A stretch of 6,108 bases of DNA from Pseudomonadota bacterium (lineage in GTDB: Bacteria > Pseudomonadota > Gammaproteobacteria > Xanthomonadales > Rhodanobacteraceae), in assembly GCA_023412995.1 (NCBI GenBank), contig JAEZQS010000116.1:1-6108 (forward strand). Reading direction: 5' to 3'. The notes beneath the pieces are model-generated. The model did not search any database, had not been told where the DNA came from, and saw only the letters and a list, made by a program, of their open reading frames with translations. The position numbers were made by a program, and so were the translations under genes. Shown here piece after piece: positions 1 through 3,614 of this stretch (position 1 is the stretch's first letter; each line of letters begins with the position of its first letter).

Positions 1-1
1 C

Positions 2-26
2 GTAGGAGCGCTGCAAGCGCGACCGC
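2..26 (+). repeat. REP-type palindromic repeat, copy 1
   Basis: The unit begins GTAGGAGC and ends GCGACCGC. Its core folds into a 5-bp stem (8-12 GCGCT with 16-20 AGCGC) around a GCA loop. The same 25 bases occur in reverse complement at 6060-6084, and a diverged inverted copy lies at 79-104. The head GTAGGAGC and the internal stem-loop resemble REP elements common between genes in Xanthomonadaceae, which are usually mobilised by RAYT (TnpA-REP) transposases encoded elsewhere. No such transposase is in this window. The copy lies downstream of the minus-strand bfr gene. Confidence 0.85.
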
Positions 27-78
27 AGGGTGGCCGGTTGCGTCGCCGATTAGACAAATCCGTCGCCTGTGCGGTGTC

Positions 79-104
79 GCGGTCGCGGCTGCGCCGCTCC
101 TGCA
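79..104 (-). repeat. REP-type palindromic repeat, copy 2 (inverted, diverged)
   Basis: Read on the minus strand, this copy has head GCAGGAGC and tail GCGACCGC, like copy 1. Its stem is GCGGC/GCCGC (93-97 with 85-89) around a GCA loop. Relative to copy 1, two stem base pairs have changed on both sides, so pairing is kept. With copy 1 it forms an inverted doublet (REPIN-like) with 52 nt between the units, just beyond the 3' end of bfr. It could fold in the bfr transcript and protect or end its 3' side, but no T-run is seen. Confidence 0.8.
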
Positions 105-206
105 GGATCGTCCCTTTGCTCGCGCGCTCCGTGTCCGAGGCGTTTCGCTGGTGATCGCCGCGCAGGGAATCATGATCGCCAACGGCGCCGCCTCGGCCGC
201 GCGGAG

Positions 207-677
207 TCAATCGTCGACCTTGGTCTGGAGGTAGGCGGTGTCGCCGAGCTGGTCCATCAGGCCGACCTGCGTCTCCAGCCAGTCGATGTGGTCTTCCTCG
301 GACTTCAGGATGTCGGCCAGCAGCTCGCGGCTGGTGTAGTCGCCCAGCCGCTCGCAATCGGCAATGGCGGCCTTGAGGTCCGGCACGGCCTGCAGCTCCA
401 GCTGCAGGTCGCAGCCGAGCGCCTCGCGTGGCGTCTCGCCGACCAGGATCTTGCCGAGCGACTGCAGGTTGGGCAGCCCTTCGAGGAACAGGATGCGCTC
501 GATCAGCCGATCGGCGTGCTTCATCTCGTCGATCGACTCCTTGTACTCGTGCTCGGCCAGCTCGCCGTAGCCCCAGTGCTTGTACATCCGGTAATGCAGG
601 AAATACTGGTTGATCGCGGTGAGCTCGTTCTGCAGCGCCTTGTTGAGGTGGCTGATGATCTCCGGATTGCCCTTCAT
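207..677 (-). CDS. bfr: Bacterioferritin
   Basis: Bacterioferritin is a cytoplasmic iron-storage protein that forms a 24-subunit haem-containing cage, oxidises Fe2+ at a di-iron ferroxidase centre and stores it as ferric mineral. The 156-residue product has the usual family length. All ferroxidase ligands are at canonical positions: E18, E51, H54, E94, E127 and H130. The haem ligand M52 is also present, which separates it from non-haem ferritins and from Dps. Residues L68, E81 and E85, which form the Bfd-docking surface in Pseudomonas aeruginosa BfrB, are conserved. The ATG at 677 has a CTGGAG ribosome binding site (685-690) 7 nt upstream; the stop is TGA. The gene lies 264 nt downstream of bfd on the same strand. 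It may be cotranscribed with bfd or have its own promoter; no clear -35/-10 pair was found in the gap. REP repeats follow its 3' end. Confidence 0.97.
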   Translation of the reverse strand: MKGNPEIISHLNKALQNELTAINQYFLHYRMYKHWGYGELAEHEYKESIDEMKHADRLIERILFLEGLPNLQSLGKILVGETPREALGCDLQLELQAVPDLKAAIADCERLGDYTSRELLADILKSEEDHIDWLETQVGLMDQLGDTAYLQTKVDD

Positions 678-684
678 CGCGATG

Positions 685-690
685 CTCCAG
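685..690 (-). promoter_or_regulatory. Ribosome binding site of bfr
   Basis: CTGGAG on the minus strand, 7 nt before the ATG at 677. It supports the chosen start, which also places the ferroxidase residues at their standard family numbers. Confidence 0.7.
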
Positions 691-941
691 GTGGCGTGCG
701 GCGGGTGGCCTGCGCGGCGCTGCGGCTGCAGCGCGACGCGCCCGTGCGAACCGCGCCAGCGGCGGGACCCGAACTATAGCCCGCCTGCCGCAACCGCGGT
801 CGAACGCGAACCGGATGCAATGGCAGCCGGCGTGGCGATCGACAAACAGGCGGCGCGGAGGAGAGGCGCGGCTGCACGCGTGATGCGTGCGGGGCTGGTG
901 TCGCGGCTTGCGCCTACGGAACCAGGGCCCGCGACGCACGC

Positions 942-1145
942 TCAGGCTGCGGCTGCGATCATCGGCAGGTCGAGCGGGCGCGACGTGGCGGCCTTCTCGA
1001 AGATCTCGACCGCGAGCTCCTCGCAGTTGCCGCAGCAGTCGCCGCAACCGGTGCTCTGGCGGACTTCCTCGAACGAGCGCGCGCCACCGGCAGCCGCTTC
1101 GCGGATGGTGCGGTCGGTGACGGCATTGCAGATGCAGACGTACAT
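942..1145 (-). CDS. bfd: Bacterioferritin-associated ferredoxin
   Basis: Bfd is a small [2Fe-2S] protein that docks on bacterioferritin near the haem and passes electrons inward, so that stored Fe3+ is reduced and released. The 67-residue product starts MYVCICNAVT. Its cluster ligands C4, C6, C38 and C41 are at the positions known for P. aeruginosa Bfd. Y2 and I5 match the two docking residues (Y2 and L5 there). Two further cysteines, C34 and C37, lie in the loop before the second ligand pair, and the C-terminus ends in an alanine-rich tail. The reading frame stays open to a TTG at 1187, but that start would lie inside the Fur box and upstream of the expected transcript start, and would move the conserved N-terminus, so ATG 1145 is chosen. 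No good Shine-Dalgarno precedes it. bfr follows on the same strand. Confidence 0.95.
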   Translation of the reverse strand: MYVCICNAVTDRTIREAAAGGARSFEEVRQSTGCGDCCGNCEELAVEIFEKAATSRPLDLPMIAAAA

Positions 1146-1175
1146 GAATGGGGTGCGTTCCCGTGCGACGGGCGC

Positions 1176-1204
1176 ATTGGAATGCAAATGCGAATGATTG
1201 TCAA
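1176..1204 (-). promoter_or_regulatory. bfd promoter (sigma70-like)
   Basis: On the minus strand, a perfect -35 TTGACA (1199-1204) is followed after 17 nt by TCCAAT (1176-1181), four of six to the -10 consensus. Transcription would begin near 1169, giving a leader of about 25 nt before the bfd ATG. The spacer is filled by a Fur-box-like sequence. Confidence 0.75.
1184..1202 (-). promoter_or_regulatory. Putative Fur box controlling bfd
   Basis: The plus-strand 19-mer GCAAATGCGAATGATTGTC matches the Fur consensus GATAATGATAATCATTATC at 13 of 19 positions. It lies between and partly over the -35 and -10 of the bfd promoter, the classical position for iron-dependent repression. Fur repression of bfd is known in other proteobacteria; here it is inferred from sequence only. 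Confidence 0.75.
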
Positions 1205-1213
1205 CACCAGATC

Positions 1214-1245
1214 GGGGATGGGGGATTCGGGATTGGGGATTCGGG
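1214..1245 (+). repeat. GGGATTC/G heptad repeat, G-quadruplex-prone
   Basis: Three exact 7-nt units (1222-1228, 1229-1235, 1236-1242) of the form GGGATT(C/G) follow a degenerate fourth (1215-1221) and end in GGG. Five G-runs of 3-5 are separated by loops of 2-4 nt (1214-1217, 1220-1224, 1229-1231, 1235-1238, 1243-1245), so an intramolecular quadruplex is possible on the plus strand. Related GGGNATC heptads are known to be enriched in Xanthomonas. It sits 10 nt upstream of the bfd -35 and downstream of rppH. Confidence 0.8.
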
Positions 1246-1268
1246 AAAAAGACGGGCGTGCGAGGGCA

Positions 1269-1298
1269 TGCGACGCGCGGGCGCGCCGGCGCGTTGCA
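1269..1298 (+). repeat. Stem-loop in the rppH-bfd gap
   Basis: Plus-strand bases 1269-1278 pair with 1289-1298 to give a 10-bp stem (one G:T pair) around a 10-nt loop. Minus-strand RNA from rppH would have one A:C mismatch in the same stem. It lies about 90 nt past the rppH stop. A minus-strand T5 occurs near 1246-1250, but about 19 nt beyond the stem, so it is not a standard terminator. Function unknown. Confidence 0.45.
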
Positions 1299-1385
1299 AG
1301 GATGGCGTCAGGCCGATGTTGCGGGCGGGGCGACGGGCGTCGCGCGGATGCATTCGCTGGACGGGGACGCGATGCGCCCCACGTG

Positions 1386-1913
1386 TTACGGCGCGTGGGC
1401 CACGGTTTCCCAACGCTGTTCGCGCAGGGTGACCGAGCAGCTGTCCTCCGCCAGGGTCACCAGGTGGCGCAGCGCCTGCTCGTAGACGCGGCGCTTGAAG
1501 TTCACCACGTGCTGCGCCGGGTACCAGAAATCCACCCAGCGCCAATGGTCGAACTCCGGCTTCTCGTTGGCGTCGAGGCAGAACGCCGATTCGTCGCCGA
1601 CCAGGCGCAGGAGGAACCACACCTGCTTCTGGCCGATGCACACCGGCCGCTCGTGCCGGCGCACCAGCCGGGGCGGCAGGCGGTAGCGCAGCCAGCCTGG
1701 CGTCGCGCCGAGCACCTCGACGTGGTGGGGCTGCAGGCCGGTTTCCTCCTCCAGCTCGCGGTACATCGCCTCGATCGGCGTCTCGTCGCTGCGCATCCCG
1801 CCCTGCGGGAACTGCCAGCCATCACGGCCGATGCGCCGCGCCCAGAACACGTTGCCTTCCGCGTTGAGCAGGATGATGCCGACGTTGGGTCGGTAACCAT
1901 CGGGATCGATCAC
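1386..1913 (-). CDS. rppH: RNA pyrophosphohydrolase RppH (Nudix)
   Basis: RppH removes pyrophosphate from the 5' end of mRNAs in the cytoplasm, leaving a 5' monophosphate that stimulates RNase E and starts mRNA decay. The protein is 175 residues (176 in E. coli). The Nudix box occupies residues 38-60 and fits G-x5-E-x7-R-E-U-x-E-E-x-G-U exactly, with metal-binding/catalytic E53, E56 and E57. The N-terminal IDPDGYRPNVG and the central RHERPVCIGQKQVWFLL segments are typical of gammaproteobacterial RppH. The start is a GTG at 1913 with GAGGAA (1923-1928) 9 nt upstream. The frame stays open to 2042, but the extra N-terminal 43 residues match nothing in the family and would overlap the divergent tRNA promoter. 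The gene stands alone, divergent from the tRNA. Confidence 0.96.
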   Translation of the reverse strand: MIDPDGYRPNVGIILLNAEGNVFWARRIGRDGWQFPQGGMRSDETPIEAMYRELEEETGLQPHHVEVLGATPGWLRYRLPPRLVRRHERPVCIGQKQVWFLLRLVGDESAFCLDANEKPEFDHWRWVDFWYPAQHVVNFKRRVYEQALRHLVTLAEDSCSVTLREQRWETVAHAP

Positions 1914-1922
1914 GGTTTCGGC

Positions 1923-1928
1923 TTCCTC
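1923..1928 (-). promoter_or_regulatory. Ribosome binding site of rppH
   Basis: GAGGAA on the minus strand, 9 nt before the GTG at 1913. It decides the non-ATG start, which falls exactly where homologous RppH proteins begin (M/V-IDPDGYRPN). Confidence 0.75.
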
Positions 1929-1995
1929 GCGCGCAAGTGGCCCGATTCTTCCACACGCCGCGCGCGAGGGGCAAGGCAAACAGGACCTGTGGCCC

Positions 1996-2023
1996 TTGAC
2001 ACGCCGACGCCCCGCACTAGAAT
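1996..2023 (+). promoter_or_regulatory. tRNA-Met promoter
   Basis: A perfect -35 TTGACA (1996-2001), a 16-nt spacer and TAGAAT (2018-2023, five of six) make a strong sigma70 promoter. The bases after the -10 (2024-2039) are almost all G/C, a discriminator type associated with stringent (ppGpp/DksA) control of stable RNA genes. Transcription would start near 2030, about 39 nt before the mature tRNA. Confidence 0.8.
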
Positions 2024-2068
2024 CGCACGCCCCGCCGCGCACCGTTCCCCGTGCGCCGATGTACCCAT

Positions 2069-2145
2069 GGCTATGTAGCTCAGCCGGTTAGAGCACAGCA
2101 CTCATAATGCTGGGGTCGGTGGTTCGAGTCCACCCATAGCCACCA
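2069..2145 (+). tRNA. tRNA-Met (CAT), elongator
   Basis: A 77-nt cloverleaf with encoded CCA. The acceptor stem GGCTATG (2069-2075) pairs with CATAGCC (2135-2141), discriminator A2142, CCA 2143-2145. The anticodon stem CAGCA/TGCTG (2096-2100/2108-2112) encloses loop CTCATAA with anticodon CAT at 2103-2105. The T-arm is GGTGG-TTCGAGT-CCACC (2118-2134). The paired first base and the close likeness to E. coli elongator tRNA-Met exclude initiator tRNA, which has an unpaired first base. tRNA-Ile2 also has a CAT anticodon gene, but its acceptor and anticodon stems differ. Confidence 0.96.
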
Positions 2146-2447
2146 TCCCTGCGGAGTGACGCGCGTTCCGCGCCACCACGCCAGTGCCTGACGAAGCACT
2201 TGCCCAAGGCTCCCGAGTTGTACCAGTTGAGCTGGTCGGCTTGCGCGCTTTGCTGAGCGGCGTCGCGGCGCAAACGCGCTGCGTGCATCGCTTTGATCCG
2301 CAGCGACAGGGCGGGGCGTAGCAGCACGCTCGGACATGGCGCGTTCGCCGGACCTGCCAGCGACGACGCCGCGCGGCGCGCCTACCCGCGCGAAGACGCG
2401 TCGTCGTCCCGCAGCGCCTCCTTTGGCGGCAGTCGCGGTGCACTCGG
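2146..2447. other. Intergenic stretch with no convincing gene
   Basis: 302 nt between the tRNA and the convergent HD-domain gene. Two overlapping minus-strand frames are open (starts GTG 2327 and ATG 2337), but neither has a good ribosome binding site, both run into the tRNA antisense, and I recognise neither product. The GTG frame has moderately GC-rich third positions up to about 2170, so a decayed gene cannot be excluded. A small hairpin (ACCAG/CTGGT, 2222-2236) and a large one (2361-2406) are present. No tRNA-end duplication that would mark an integrated element is seen. Confidence 0.5.
2361..2406. terminator. Large hairpin between convergent genes, possible transcript 3' end
   Basis: A perfect 9-bp arm pair (CGACGACGC 2361-2369 with GCGTCGTCG 2398-2406) continues, after a 5-nt one-sided bulge, into a 7-bp pair (CGCGCGG 2370-2376 with CCGCGCG 2386-2392) around a 9-nt loop. 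It lies 41 nt past the HD gene stop and about 215 nt past the tRNA. No T-tract follows on either strand, so it is not a classical intrinsic terminator. It may block exonucleases or act with Rho. Confidence 0.4.
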
Positions 2448-3065
2448 CTAGCTCGGCGCGGTGTCTGGCTGGAGCGCGTATCGCAGCGCGTCCACCGCCC
2501 GCGTCAGTTCCCTGGACGCCGGATGCCCCCGGCGCGCAAACACCGTCGCCAGTTCGCCGTAGTACCACAGCGTGCCGTCGCGCCCGCCGATGAAGCGGTC
2601 GAATACCGCCGTGCCGACTGCCGGGTTGCGCAGGTCCGAGAGGATCGCGCGCAGGTTGTGCAGCTTGTCGCAGCCCGAGACGAGCAGGGCTTCGGCGTCG
2701 CATGTTTCGAGGTGCGCAAGGTAGCGACGCTTGCGTTGTTCCCAATCCGCCCGCTTGCTGCCCTCCGCGTCCGCCTGACGCTTCTGCTCCTGGCTGCCGT
2801 CGGTGCAGGCCTGCACGATGTCTGCCACGCGGTCGCCAAAGCGGGATCGCACGACGGCCGCATACGCGTCTCCGCAATCCTCCACCACGTCGTGCAGCAG
2901 GCCGGCAATCGCCTGGTCCTCATCGCCACCGCAGTCCAGCACCAGGCTGCTGACGCCGATCAGGTGGGCGAAGTACGGGATCGCGGTGCCCTTGCGCACC
3001 TGGCCGCCGTGGGCGGTGCGGGCGTATTCGACGGCTTCGGTGTAGCGGTTTGTCAGCGTGATCAT
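2448..3065 (-). CDS. Mesh1-like HD-domain metal-dependent phosphohydrolase
   Basis: The 205-residue product resembles the HD hydrolase domain of RelA/SpoT homologues and the small alarmone/NADPH hydrolase Mesh1. Visible motifs are AHGGQVRKG (18-26), PYFAH (30-34), LLHDVVED (56-63) and CDKLHNLRA (132-140). H34, H58, D59 and D133 would bind the metal, and E62/D63 match the catalytic ED pair of RSH hydrolases. No synthetase, TGS or ACT domain is present, so it is a stand-alone hydrolase. By family, it probably removes pyrophosphate from (p)ppGpp or a related nucleotide in the cytoplasm; the substrate is inferred. ATG 3065 has AAGGA (3072-3076) 6 nt upstream; a TTG at 3080 is less likely. The C-terminal half (FDRF...LWYYGELATVF) is typical of bacterial HD proteins of this group. 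It is divergent from the MerR-type gene. Confidence 0.88.
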   Translation of the reverse strand: MITLTNRYTEAVEYARTAHGGQVRKGTAIPYFAHLIGVSSLVLDCGGDEDQAIAGLLHDVVEDCGDAYAAVVRSRFGDRVADIVQACTDGSQEQKRQADAEGSKRADWEQRKRRYLAHLETCDAEALLVSGCDKLHNLRAILSDLRNPAVGTAVFDRFIGGRDGTLWYYGELATVFARRGHPASRELTRAVDALRYALQPDTAPS

Positions 3066-3071
3066 CGAGGG

Positions 3072-3076
3072 TCCTT
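3072..3076 (-). promoter_or_regulatory. Ribosome binding site of the HD-domain gene
   Basis: AAGGA on the minus strand, 6 nt before the ATG at 3065. It favours this start over the TTG at 3080, which lies just upstream of the site. Confidence 0.65.
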
Positions 3077-3146
3077 GCAAGGAGGAGGGAGGCTGTCGGC
3101 CATCAGGCCTGCACGCGGCGAAGGTGCCACTTTCCCATCTCGCCGC

Positions 3147-3174
3147 TTGACACGGGCCACGTCGCCATTATAAA
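3147..3174 (+). promoter_or_regulatory. Promoter of the MerR / VIT-VWA operon with central dyad
   Basis: A perfect -35 TTGACA (3147-3152), a 16-nt spacer and TATAAA (3169-3174). The spacer holds an imperfect 12-bp dyad (3155-3166, GGCCACGTCGCC, 10 of 12 symmetric) whose centre coincides with the spacer centre. MerR-family proteins bind such a position. The spacer is shorter than the 19-20 bp of classical MerR activator promoters, so autorepression is as likely as activation. Confidence 0.7.
3167..3172 (-). promoter_or_regulatory. Possible -10 of the divergent HD-domain gene
   Basis: The minus strand reads TATAAT, a perfect -10 hexamer overlapping the plus-strand -10. No good -35 is found 16-18 nt upstream (GCTCAA at 17 nt), so the promoter would be weak or need an activator. 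The leader to ATG 3065 would be about 95 nt. Confidence 0.4.
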
Positions 3175-3202
3175 CAGTTTTTGAGACACTTGAGCTGGCG
3201 AT

Positions 3203-3601
3203 ATGAAACTGACCCTGCACCAACTCAGCGACCGCAGCGGCGTGCCGGCACGCACCATCCGCTACTACATCCAGCGCGGGTTGCTGCCGCCGCCCGCCGG
3301 GGAGAAGCGCGGCGCGCATTACGGCGAGGCGCACCTCGCGGACCTGTTGCGCATCCGCCACTGGCAGGAATCGGGCCTCTCGCTGGACGCGGTGGGCGAC
3401 CTGCTGCGCGCGCGCGGCGAGGCGCCACTGCCCTCGCTGCGGGCCGGCGCCGTGGAGGTGCGTTCGCACCTGGTGGTGGCCGATGGCGTGGAGCTGGTGG
3501 TCGCGCCCGACCGCTGCCGGCTGACCCAGGCGCAGCTGCGCCAGCTGTTCCATGCCGTGCAGCAGGCGCTTTCCGAACTGCGCGACGAACCATCCGCTTG
3601 A
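3203..3601 (+). CDS. MerR-family transcriptional regulator
   Basis: A 132-residue DNA-binding protein. The N-terminal ~70 residues form a MerR-type winged helix-turn-helix: LTLHQLSDRSGVPARTIRYY (3-22), then QRGLLPPP, a basic wing around residues 33-40 with GAHY, and the helix LADLLRIRHWQESGLSLDAV. The remaining ~60 residues lack the long dimer coiled coil and the metal-binding cysteines of MerR, CueR or ZntR; the only cysteine is near residue 100, so the effector is unknown. The second half has a short beta-rich segment (VEVRSHLVVADGVELVVAPD) and a final helix. ATG 3203 is preceded by only a weak GAG (3192-3194). It is followed after 13 nt by the VIT-VWA gene, so the two are surely cotranscribed. 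It is likely autoregulatory through the dyad in its promoter, and may also affect the divergent HD gene. Confidence 0.9.
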   Translation: MKLTLHQLSDRSGVPARTIRYYIQRGLLPPPAGEKRGAHYGEAHLADLLRIRHWQESGLSLDAVGDLLRARGEAPLPSLRAGAVEVRSHLVVADGVELVVAPDRCRLTQAQLRQLFHAVQQALSELRDEPSA

Positions 3602-3603
3602 CC

Positions 3604-3609
3604 GGAGGA
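3604..3609 (+). promoter_or_regulatory. Ribosome binding site of the VIT-VWA gene
   Basis: GGAGGA, 5 nt before the ATG at 3615 and directly after the MerR-type stop codon. It is the strongest ribosome binding site in the window and sets the start at 3615 rather than at the in-frame ATG 3552, which lies inside the upstream gene. Confidence 0.85.
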
Positions 3610-3614
3610 TTCCC

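Noticed and set aside
773..778. Minus-strand TATAGT as a bfr -10
   Set aside because: No acceptable -35 is present at 16-18 nt; the nearest TTCGAC is 20 nt upstream. A bfr promoter here is possible but not supportable.
69..779. Plus-strand open frame of 236 codons
   Set aside because: It is antisense to bfr, starts inside a REP repeat and has no recognisable motif.
1271..1343. GC palindromes (1283-1294 and 1330-1343) as rppH terminators
   Set aside because: Neither is followed by a T-tract on the minus strand, and short GC palindromes are expected by chance at this base composition.
1914..2042. Upstream extension of rppH by 43 codons
   Set aside because: The extension matches no RppH family member, overlaps the divergent tRNA promoter, and a proper ribosome binding site precedes the GTG at 1913.
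2069..2145. Initiator tRNA or tRNA-Ile2 reading of the CAT anticodon
   Set aside because: The first acceptor pair is a normal G:C and the stems match elongator tRNA-Met; the features of initiator tRNA and of tRNA-Ile2 are absent.
2080..2337. Minus-strand frames ending in peptides such as TRTTDPSIMSAVL or GLEPPTPAL
   Set aside because: These peptides are antisense translations of the tRNA-Met gene, a well-known annotation artefact. The upstream parts have no good ribosome binding site and no recognised homology.
2130..2447. Genomic island integrated at the tRNA 3' end
   Set aside because: No integrase gene and no repeated copy of the tRNA 3' end are seen in the window, and downstream genes share the local base composition.
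3552..3614. Upstream start of the VIT-VWA gene at ATG 3552
   Set aside because: It lies inside the MerR-type gene in another frame and lacks a ribosome binding site, whereas GGAGGA precedes ATG 3615 at 5 nt.
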